This document shows, in pieces, positions 26,601 to 38,600 of a stretch of DNA of 64,000 bases. The notes under the pieces are model-generated. The model saw only the letters and a program-made list of their open reading frames with translations, ran no database searches and was not told the DNA's origin. A program made the translations under genes and the position numbers. The DNA is from Lycorma delicatula (lineage: Eukaryota > Arthropoda > Insecta > Hemiptera > Fulgoridae): positions 299,760,647 through 299,824,646 of the forward strand of contig NC_134455.1 of the NCBI RefSeq assembly GCF_047948215.1, read 5' to 3'. Position 1 is the first letter of the stretch. The number at the start of each line of letters is the position of its first letter.

Positions 26601-29600
26601 CTTTCAGTAATTTTAAACAAACATAAATAAGTAACTTTTTAATAAAATAAAACATTAAGCATAAATTATATTTTTTCTTTCATTATTGAATAAATTTATT
26701 ACATCATTTTCATAGAAAGCACGTTTTATTAAAAAAATTTGATCTAGAAATTTTTAAAATGAATGGCTCCCCACTTCTTTTTTGTATACTGATATTACTT
26801 TAAAATTAAATAAATATTTTTGATTAATAAAAAAAATTACATTTTGTACAAAGCACAATGCCTCTGTCATCGCAGACCAAGTGTAACCTTAACCCTTTCC
26901 CAGCAGAAGTAACTTTTAAGAAATGTCCTCTCAGATCAGGTGGCCAGCACTGCTGGCCACACCTATTTCTGCATCAGATCATTGATTGAACAGTTGATAA
27001 TGACCTATGAGATCGGATGGCCAGCACTGCTGGCAATGGCGGTTTATTTGTGAGTCGACTGCTACGTTACACTCTCGACCCCCACCAGCTCGGAATCTGT
27101 TTTGGGTTTTTAAACGCTATTGTGATTGCACTTGGTTTTTAATAAATTAAAACCCCTTATTTTGATATAAATTGTTATGTTTTATTTTGTTTTAAATATT
27201 AAAAATATATGCAACTGTGTGATGTAGCTGTTGTTATGATATTAAATAATCTAATATATTATATTGCGTATTGAAAAATAGAAAAAGTTATGTTACAAAG
27301 AATGTGAATTTTTTAAACATTTTTTTCATATAAACTAGTTATTTAAATTACTTCAATTTACCAGTTGTTGCAATAAACTGACTTTTGAAATTCCTACAAT
27401 TAACAAACCCTAATGAAATATTGCCATAGGCAGTCTATAGCCCAGAAAGTGTTCTGTTTGAGCAACCACCCAGTTTTTCTGATCCGAACCTGTTTTTGTT
27501 TATCTAATATAATTGAAACTTATGTAAATAAATAATAACAAATTTGGTTGCAATAACAGATTTTTAATCTATTTCAAACACTTGAATTACTGGATTATAA
27601 TATTTTAGTTTTACTTATGTTAAATTTGCAATATTAGGATAGGCCTATTAATTATTGAAAAAGATAACATTTCAGTTACAAATCATGTTTTACAAAAATT
27701 AGTTTTTAAAATTTTCCTGAGTATATTTCTCAAAGCAAACCCCAGGACAAACAAAGCAGCAAACCCCATGTTTTACAAAAATTAGTTTTTTTAAATTTTC
27801 CTGAGTATATTTCTCAATGCAAACCCCAGGACAAAGCCCTGGATTAGCAGTACAAGTTTTACAGAAGAATTTTGTCCGTCGTCAAACTCCTACACTGCGA
27901 TCACTACAAACAGTGCAGTCTTTAGTTTTTCTCTCTTCAAGTAGATATATTATATGGAATTTACCGTCCAGTCACTGTTCATCAACAAACTTTGATGGTC
28001 TCTGGCTTCTGTTTGCATTTCGAACCTCCCCCACTAACTTTTTTACCAGGTGCTTCCTAAATTTTCTTTGTGTCACTTTTTCTTTTGAAGGTTTGTTGCC
28101 AGAAAACAAGATATAGTAGTTTACAATCGCAGTTTCAATAAGCTAAAAGATTTTCTGCCACCATTTGATTGATTTCCTAATGAAGGGATATGAAGATATG
28201 TAATGGTCTATTAAGTCAACTTCCCCCATTGACTCATTGTACTTACATACAACAGTTGGTTTCTGTACAATTTCCAATTGTCCACCTTTCTTCACCCGTC
28301 TTACAACCTGGGTTGAGTTGTCATACAGCATAGTAAGCATTGTTACAACATTAGTATCCTTCCAGAGTAGAAGTGAATATTTATCATCATTTCGGTATGC
28401 TTTGATTAACCCTTTCTTCAGTTTTGCTGGTTGGACAACTCATTGTGATGATTTATTTTGTGAATTTTTTGTGTCTCTTGTTCTCACTGCAGGAGGCAAT
28501 CCTTTTCTGTTTCGTACAGTTGTGCCGGTTATGTGAACTTTCTTTTTATGCAGTGCTAATGTCAAGTCTAAGTTTGTGTGTAGCCGATCAGTGAATACAT
28601 GTAGCCCTTCAGATGTACCATAATCGTCTTCCAGTTTTTACACTAAGTGTGTAAGATCACTCTAGCAGACTCCTAAGTCTAGTCTGTCCATGCGGTTGGT
28701 TGTAGGTTTGTCTAAATACGGCTCTAGGGCACAAATATAGCCAGCCGGTTGCTGACTCTGATGATATCCAAATCCTTATTTTCCATTTAACGGATTTGTC
28801 CTTATTAAACATCTTAAAATAAACCCTACCTTTAAAAGACACTGTACTCTTGTCAACACTCACTTTGTGTTGTGGGAAGTAGTATTGCCTGTACTTCTTG
28901 TCCAAATACATAACTACTCTGCGCACCTTCCCAAAACGTGTTATATGTCCTTGTACAGGGCCACTTGGAGAAGGACTTACGTGAAGATTCCAAAAGATTT
29001 GGTGGAATCTGTCCTTAGAAAATATATCTTTAAAGAACGGTTGATAGTCAATGTAGTCTGCAGAAAAGTAGTCTTCAATTTCAGGCTTGGGATTCATACT
29101 CATATTGATTAAAACCCCTAAGAAAGCTTTCGTTTCTCGAAGCGTAACTTCTTTCCAAGACCACCAGATAGATTTTTGCGTAACGGGGTATTCCTTTGAA
29201 TTTTTTCTTTGGAATATCTGTTTGTTTCATTTACAATGTCGGTAAGTAAACTTTCTGATAGTTTACTGAAAATATTCTAATTTAATAAAATATTCAAATA
29301 TTTAATATAGAAAATATTTTAGAAATATTCTAATATTTGAATAACTGAAAATATTCTAATTCTGTCTGTGGTATTTGGCCACGAGGTAGTTTAAAGCCAC
29401 TCTCATTTACATAAATATACTTATTGAATCTTACATCATTGTCACTCCATCTTCTTCACCATCGTTTTCATCTCCCTCAATGCTCTGATAACCTGATCTT
29501 CCTCCCCTTCTGCAATTCCTTCCGACTGTCATTCACCTCTTTGATATCTTCCGCCTGTTCTTCGGCCTGTTCTTCATTCAATACACTATTATTATATTCT

Positions 29601-32600
29601 TCAAACTGTTCTTCAAATTCATTCTCATCAGACAATACATTTACACCATTTTTATTTAGTACTTCTTTATCGAACACATTACCAATGTCAGAATCAATAT
29701 CACTCACGTGATCAGAATCATAGTTACTATCTAGTTTGTCTTCCAAAGCATTCCATATATCATCGGAATTATCAAGTAATTTGCTCATTTTGCTAGTAAA
29801 CACGTGTGCTAATTCTAACATTCTCAAAACTAAATAAATGTGCGAAAGAATAACTAATGGACTAATATTTACACATTTACAGTATTTTACACTAAACTCA
29901 GATATTTGCAGTAATTAATCATTTGAGTAATAAATAACTGCACTAAAAAATCAGTACACAACAAGCTGAATAAAGTAAGGTTAGACTCACTACCTGTAAA
30001 TTCAATTTTTTACCATATTTTACATAAAACATATTTTTACCGTGAAACTGAAACTGAACTGTTGCTAACTTATAAAACATCATCTCGACTGAGTTAAACA
30101 GTTGTTCACTTTTTTTGGACAATTTACATCTATAATATAAAAAAAGATGTCAAATGGCCATCAATGTTGGCCAACCGAGTTCATAGAGAAATTATTAGTG
30201 GCCAGCACAGCTTGACATCCGATCCCAGAGGATAAAGCAATTAAAACCTGCCCAAATTGAGACAAAAATGGTAGTGGTTACCAGTGCTGGACATCTGATC
30301 TCAGAGGACAAAATTTAACTGAACAATGTCGGGTTGTTATGGAAATGGCAGTGGCAAGCATTTCTGGCCACCCGAAGGGAAAGGGTTAAATAATTATTAA
30401 AATGTGATACATCAACCATAATTTTTCTGGAAGGAAATTCTCTTGTTATTAAATTTTCCTAGTCCTCTATTTATTCATTTTTAAGCTCATAATAGCATTA
30501 TTAGATGAATTTTTCTTATTTAGTAATTCCTAATACAAGATGTCTTGTTTATACTATTCCTTTTCACATTTTCCACAAATGAAAAGATGTTGGGTTAAAG
30601 CTAGTATGATATTAAATTCAAATGATAGTTAAAATGAATTAAATAACTTAATCGTACATCAAATATTTAAAAAAAAATTTGTTTTTCAGAGTTTGTGATG
30701 CATTATATATGATTATTGTAGTTAAATTTTATGTAATTTTATTAATTCTTTGCTGGGTTAATTGTGTAATATTTAATAAGTATTTATTTCATTAGTTCAA
30801 TATATTATTACAGTTAATATGAAGTTTTTTTGTTTACTGTTGTTATTAAAAGTAATAATAGTAATAGTAGAATATTTCATTCTGTAAATGAATAGGTACG
30901 CACACATAAAATATCAGTAGTGTCAAATGTAAACATATATTGTAATATTAGTTGAATCAGTCTGTTTTCTAATATAATCATTACAGAAAAATTTGAATAG
31001 ATGTTGATGTCATGAATATTTCATTCATGACAGCATTTTGTTGCATTACACCATTCACACACACACATTTATTCTCTCTCTCTCTGTAAATGTGTGTGTG
31101 TGCGCACACACACACACACACACATTCATTTTTTTTAATGAAGTTATTACAGTTTATAAAATTTATTTTTGCTCGTTTAAAAATTTATTGGACCTTTTAC
31201 GTGTAGTTTAACTTATTTGTTAAATTCTAATTAAAATGTCTTCAAATCAAAGTGTTATTAAGGATTTTGAAAAATTAGTTTCATATTCAATTTTACTAAT
31301 TATTTTGTTGTCAACTTAATTATAATTTGTTTATTTTTTTGTTTTGTAAATGTTACAGAATTTACAGTTTGATAGTGCCTGTCAGAACAGGTCTGAAGGA
31401 AGTAGCACCAACGGAGAAGAAGATTCAGAAATGAGATTCATTTGTCCTATTTGTGACACAATGTTGAATTCTCAGCATGAATTTACTCTGCATATAAGAT
31501 CTCATAACAATGACATTAGTTTATTAGAAGAATCACAAACACAACTGACTGCCATGTGTAAAGGATTTACTTGTAGAATATGCGGAAAAGTATTAAGTTC
31601 GTCTAGTTCATTGGATAGACATGTATTAGTACATTCTGGAGAAAGGCCATTTAAATGTAAAATCTGTGGTGTTAGTTTCACAACAAATGGTAATATGCAT
31701 AGACATATGAGAACCCATCCGATGAATCAGTCTGGAAAAAGTCAAGACGGAGGTTATAACTCAGAAAGTGATGGGAGTTCAGATAGTTATGGGAGTTCAA
31801 AAAAGAACCCTTCTCCTCCATTAGTGTTGAAAAGAAAGAAAAATTCAAAAACACCAGCAGAATATAACAATAATAGTATTGAACTATCACCTAGATCGCT
31901 TAGTGATTTAAGCAGTAAACGCAAAAATGATTTGCAGGATGATAATATGAATACTACAAGAAGAAAAGCAAAAAATGAAGACAAATTTAATAGATTTAAG
32001 TGTCCAGTTTGTGAAAGAGAAGATTTTCTTTCACTTAATCTTTTAGAAACTCATTTGGAGGAAAGTCATCCCGAATACAAAGCTCGTTGTGAACCGTGCA
32101 ATCTGATTTTCAAAAATCATAGAGTTTTAAATCTTCATCGCTTTATGGTACATCCAGATCAAGAACAACTTATGACAAGCCCTGGTGGTACAGTTGGATT
32201 CAAAGATCTTACTTTTGTAGACTTCTCTAGTGAAAAATTTCCTTACATTGCTAGAATGGTTTGTGAGCAAAGTTTGCATCGAGCGAGTAGCGTTTATCAT
32301 AAATTTCAGTGTGATAGATGTGAAAGAGCTTTTCCATTAGCTTCTGCTTTAAAGATACACCAGCAAAATTGTTGTTATTCGGGTGATATGACACATGAAT
32401 TTTCATCCAGTGATAATGAAGGACCCACTGATCTGAGTCGGCCACATCATTCTGCATCAGAGAGTTCAGAAGATGTAGAAGATGATAAAAGACGTGAAAG
32501 TTTTTTTGCAAGATTAGATCTTCAAAATAAGTCATCCCCTAGTTCACCAGAATATGATGAACGAAGATGTAAGAGTGAAAATTTTCAAAATGATGTGTAT

Positions 32601-35600
32601 TTTAATGCTGGGACTGAAGTTAAGGACTTAGCTGATATTCAGAGTATTATTTCTGTTACATCTGCTGGAGGTCTTTTACCTGATTTATCAAAAAGCCCAC
32701 AACCTTCAAGCATAGAGGTTACTCCTCCAGACTCAGGATCAAGGGGAGAAGAAGAAGAACAGCAGGATTGTTTTGCTGCTGAATTTAGAAAAATGAAATT
32801 ACGTGGGGAATTTCCATGTAGATTATGTCCAAAGATTTTTCCAAATTTACGTGCTTTAAAAGGTCATAATCGTGTGCACTTGTCAGCAAGTCCAGGAGGA
32901 AACATGGGACCGTATCGTTGTAATATGTGCCCACATTTCAGTTCAGACAAATCGGCACTAATACGGCACATGCGAACTCACAATGGTGATCGTCCATATG
33001 AATGCAGTTTGTGCCGATACGCATTTACTACAAAAGCCAATTGTGAAAGACACTTAAGGAATCGTCATGCAAAAATGTCTCGGGAAGATGTTAAAAAATC
33101 TATCATTTATCATCCATCTGAAGATCCAACCAATGATATTAACTCAATACCAACTCCTACAGTGGCTACGGTTTCAACAAGAGATGATGTGAAACGATCT
33201 CTCTTTGCTGATGGTGGTAATGTTGTCAGAGAAGTTGATACAAATATCTCAAATCCTGTTGCTCAAAATAATGTTCAACAACCTGCAAAAATAATGAGAG
33301 CAGAACCCCAACCAACTCCTAATTCTCTTATTTCACAGGACATTAACCCTTGTAACTTAAGAAATATTCCAGTTTCATCTGAAAGCATTAGTTTTAGAAG
33401 AAAAAGTTTAGATGTTGGAACAATGACATCTGATGAAGAACTAGTCAGTGTATTTGATAAAAATTCAGTAAAACAGTTAGATGCACCATTAGATCTTAGT
33501 ATGGATGCATTAGATTTAAGCCGAAAAAGAAATAAAGAGAAAAGTGAAATAAAAGAGGAGCAGATTATTGTTGATGATTCTGAACCACAAGACCTTTCCA
33601 AGAAACCAAAACGATTTAATGAAGTAATTACTGATAAACCAAAGATACTTAACCAAGATTTAAATATGCTAACACCACCATCAATTCAGAACTTTGAAAT
33701 GCAGTCAAAACCTCAAATTACTTTACCAAAATTAGATTTATCCCAGTTTTATCCAGGTAATACTAATATTAATCCATCCTTTTTCCTTGGAAATAATCCT
33801 GCATTTAATTCTTTCCCAGCCACACCACCTACAGCCTACCCTTCATTTTTTTTGACCCCTCCTCACCAAATTTTATTTCAAAGAAATCCACAAGAATTTG
33901 TTGACATGAGAGAGCATTTACAAAAAGAATTACTTCGTGGATTGCAACTTACTTCAGGAGGATCACTTGTATTAGACCAGTTAGCCATGGCTTCTGCCGC
34001 AGATAGAGTAAAGTCATTACATAATCAAGCATTAGCTGAGTACAACAGAAGGAGAGAATCATCTTCTATTCCAGTTGATGTATCAAAATCCGAAAATAAA
34101 TTGATCACTACAGCCTCAACTGAACAGGCTAATAAAATTAAACACACAATACAAAAACCAATAGAAAAATTATCCTCGACTACACGACATGAGTCATCTT
34201 CAGTTAAAATGGTAATAAAAAATGGCGTTTTAATACCAAAACAAAAGCAAAGGCGATATCGAACAGAGAGACCATTTACATGTGAACATTGCTCTGCCAG
34301 GTTTACTTTACGTTCAAATATGGAACGCCATATAAAACAACAGCATCCCCAATATTGGACACAAAGACAAAGATCTTCTGGTCATGTAAGCGGTCGAAGA
34401 AGTCACGGTTCAAAATCTTTTTCGTTGCAACCAACTGGAAGTCTAAACAGTCAGCTATCATATTTCCCGCATTTAGCTGTGCATTCTGATGAACATACTA
34501 GTACTGGTAGTAGATCATCAACACCATTAGATGACAGCTCCTCAAAAAAAGATAACCCTTCACTTTCTATACAAGAACAACAATCTAATGCCCTGGAAAC
34601 TAACAAAACTCTAATATCAGATGAAGTTAAGTATGCAATTGCTCAGCAGTTGAAGTCAAAACATAATATTAGTGAAAAACTGGATGATGTAATTAAATCA
34701 GATCCAGATGATGGTCAAGATGAAGAAATGGATGATGAAGAAGGGGAAGAGCAATTAATAATAGATGAAGAGGCTAAAGATGATGATTTAAAAGATAATT
34801 CAAATAAAAAAGTCCCAGCCCAGCGAGAAGAAAATGTTGTCGATCTAGCCAGTGTATCTCGTCTTTTAGATAACGCATCTACTCAGACATTCAAAGAATA
34901 CTTTCACAGTGAAGAAGATCAAGGAGCCTGTGAAAATAGTGAAGAAGATGAAGAAGGACTTGTTGCTGGAAGTACCAGTGAAGGAAATAATTCAGGCAGT
35001 GATGAAAACAGGTGAATTTATTCACATAATTCATAAACTAATTCTTTTAAAAATAGATCGTATTCTAAAATGTAGTGAAAAGTTAATATTACATATTGAG
35101 TTTTTAATGAAGAAATTTAATTTCTTCATAACTAAGATATTCTGAACTATTTGTTCTAAAACTGCTTCAGAATTTCATTACTTGGTGGAATCTTTGAAAA
35201 TTTAAAAAAAATATTTGGGTGAATAACTTGTAAAAATTCATAACTGCAGAGTAACTGCACAAATAGACCTAAAAATTACCATCAGTAATTTTAAATAATT
35301 TTATTATATCGTTTAAAAAATATATATATAGGACAAAATAGTTAATGTTTTTAACAACTTAATTATGTAATAAAATTTCATTCCATATGTTAAGAAATTT
35401 CAGTTATTAACTAAATCACAAAAAAGTGTGAAATAATGTCTTGCTAGTGAAAACAAATTATTAAAGCAACAAATTGCAAAACTAAACAAATAAACTAAAC
35501 ATGAGGAAAAAACGTTATGATGTTTAAATTTTATTGACATTGTGAGTTACACAATTTGATTTTTCCACTGTTTCATAGAAAATTGTATTTTCAAAGTAAA

Positions 35601-38600
35601 AGTATGTAACTTGGTGGTTTACAAACGCAAATCTTTTAGTTTTCATCCTAACGCGTAGTATGGCCTTGTTATTTGATATTTATTACAGAATAATAAATTT
35701 GGATCTCTATTAGGCTTGAAAATTTTTCATCTCTTGTAATTTGACAATAGTCTGTTGTTACCTGTCAAAATGAATAATGCTCTTTTGTAATTCTTTATTA
35801 TATCTGTATTACACTGTCCTAGTTTTACTTAATTAAAATTTCTTAAACGCTCAAAAATATTGATCTGCTTTAACTGAGCATGATGGTAAATGCCAGATTA
35901 CCAAGATTAATACTTGCATAAACAAGACAAGTATTTTTGTTATTGTAATGATCAATCTTTTTAAAACTGAACTTGACAAATAGAAATACCATTAGAAACT
36001 AAGTAACTAACAATTTTTAACAAGTAGCATGGTTTATTAACTCTGTAGCAGTTAAATAAAAGTTTACAATAAATTTTTTCGTTATTTATAACCACTGAAA
36101 GGGAAATAAAGCACAGCTCCCTGAACACAGCTTTTCCTCATAAATATACTAATGTATTGTTGTTAACTTCTGCATCATTTTGGTAGAAACCACTAAAAGC
36201 TAAAGTTGGAAAGAAATTTACCAGGACATGTAAGAATGTAGTCTTGTGAGTTTAGTTATAGGTTATTTATACATTTTCATTAAAAAGATATGTGGGTTTG
36301 TTCACAGCAAAGATTTACTGGAAATTTAAAAGATTTTAGCGGAATAATAAAGAAAAATTAAAGCTATGCAAAATTCATAACTGGAAAATCGTGTGATTCC
36401 ATAATTGGATGCCAATAATTAAAGGGCATTTATGAAAAACATCCCAAAGAATACTACAAGTTTTGTTCATAAAATATAATTATTTGTGTTACTGGGTACT
36501 AATTAACATGAGGAAATTTCTGAAAGAAAATTAATTTATGTATCATAGAGTAGACTGTTTTCCTACTAAACTCTTTTTTCTTTAAACGTATTTTTAACAC
36601 AGTACCGAAGGTGGAAAACAACCCTGTTTAAATCAATTAATTTCTTTTTATGATGAGGAGGAAAAAAGAAGTCATTTTTTTTCTGGAGAGAAAAAACAAA
36701 ATGGTATTTCATTCTAATCAATGATCAGTTTATAAGATCATTATTATTTTTTAAGAAGTATTTAATAAATACAATGCAGTTTGATTATTGATTACAGATT
36801 GTAGACAAATAATTCCGCTTTAGTCAAAAATATTTAACAAATTTAAATTTATCAATGATATAAATATTTTTAACAATAACTAATTTGATTAAATAAGAAT
36901 ATTAAAAAAAATACAATAAATTACAGAATTAGCTACATACCACAATCTTGTGGGCTTTGAAACTAATAATCCAAGATGTATTCTTGTAGAGTTGCTTTTG
37001 TGATGTGAATTAATAATCTTTTCATATGCCTGTTTATTAAAGTAAATTAAACTTATTAACTGCTGTACTCTACAATATGTTTAAATATGATGCAAAATAT
37101 AATTAACCTTAACTTATTATTATTATTAGATCTTTAAAAAGAATTAATAAATATTTTTTTAAAATTTAAAATAAACTTTTAAAAAGAAGAAATTTAAAAA
37201 TAGTTATTTTGTTTTTTTTTTTAATGCATTGTACAAGTCATTTATTTATTCAAGTTAAACATTTACCTTGATATTTGTTCCTCCTGTAAGTTCCTCCTTA
37301 TTATCTACGTACTATTTTCTTTAAATAGGTAGATAAAACTATATTATATAATTTTAAAAGCTATAATTTTATGAAAGATTAATACAACCTAGTCATTCTT
37401 TTAATTATAAATAAATATATGTATATATACATATATATACAACTACAACAATTACCTAAATCAACACAATAGTGTTTTAAAATTGATTTGTTTGTGTTGT
37501 TATTTCTTGATTTTTTTAATTCTGTTATATCTGAACTTACTATTATATTATAAACTAACCGGCAACATGGAGGACGTTGATTCAGACAAAAATGGGCATA
37601 CATATATAAAACAAGTAGTTTTGCTGTGTTTTTTTATATTAGAATTATAATAATAGTGTTCTAATTAAAAAAAAAAATAATAATTATGATAATAAATATT
37701 TATAACAATAGAACATTATTTTTTTGTTGCAGATCTGAATCTGATACTGCTGGAGGAAGTGTTCGCAAAGGCGAGAAAAAGAAAAGTGCATATTCTCTAG
37801 CACCTAACAGAGTGTCTTGTCCTTACTGCTTTAGGAAATTTCCTTGGTCATCTTCATTACGAAGACACGTCCTTACACATACTGGACAAAAACCTTTCAA
37901 GTGTTCACACTGCTCATTATTATTTACCACAAAATCTAACTGTGATCGACATCTGCTAAGAAAGCACGGTGGAAATAATAGTAATAGTAATAATAGCATC
38001 AGTAGTATTAGTATTAATAACAATAACAATAATAGCAATGAAAATAAAACTGGCAATGATAATAATACTGCAGAAAATGCAGACTTGCACATAGATTACG
38101 TAAAAAAACAGAGTTCAAATTATACAATGAGAAATGTACCAGAAAGGCCATATAAATGTAAATATTGTCCGAGTTCAACATTTTCTACATTAAGCAATTT
38201 AAAGAAGCATTTGTCCTGCAAACATCTTGGTCGAATATCATCTGAAGAAAGTAAAAGAAACCAAGAAGGTAGTCACAGTGGGTATGACAGTCATGGTAGT
38301 GCTTGTGATGACCCTTTGTCCGACATGCATCATTCCTCAGACAATGTTAAAAATTTAAGTGCCATGGATTTGACATCAGTTGCCGCATCAGTATCAATGA
38401 ACCAGATGACAGAAACAATTAAAACATCTGGTACTTCTTCAATTCCACAAGAATTGCAAACATTTTCAACCTCTGCTGTTATGCAAACAACAGTCGCGTC
38501 AGATCTTCCATTTAAATGTCATCTCTGTGACAGTAGCTTTGCTGAAAGGCAAGAAGCTCTTGATCATATAAAAGAATTTCATTCATTAGAATACCAGCTG

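Larger units (their letters stand above)
26893..30385 (-). mobile_element. Complete but inactivated piggyBac-like transposon, 3.5 kb
   Basis: Flanked on both sides by TTAA (26889-26892 and 30386-30389), the target duplication of piggyBac transposons. The terminal inverted repeats begin CCCTTTCCC and end GGGAAAGGG. Subterminal regions carry repeated, diverged GGCCAGCACTGCTGGCC-like palindromes at both ends (left near 26941-27035, right near 30150-30370). A minus-strand transposase pseudogene lies between. The insertion sits in intron 2 of the zinc-finger gene, antisense to it. Confidence 0.9.
21961..31358 (+). other. 9.4-kb intron 2 of pebbled/RREB1
   Basis: Between donor GTAATA and acceptor TGTTACAG. 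It contains a SINE-like copy (22.26 kb), a possible hAT-type end (CAGTGGCGG near 24835), a SINE (25.1 kb), an unexplained GC-rich patch (about 25620-25830), an ATT microsatellite (26242-26268), a full-length dead piggyBac-like element (26893-30385) and a CA/TG palindrome just before the acceptor. No additional host exon was recognised. Confidence 0.7.

Noticed and set aside
28237..29711. Plus-strand ORFs over the piggyBac region
   Set aside because: They are antisense shadows of the minus-strand transposase pseudogene.
31072..31125. CRISPR-like or tandem array
   Set aside because: It is a simple dinucleotide compound repeat without unique spacers.
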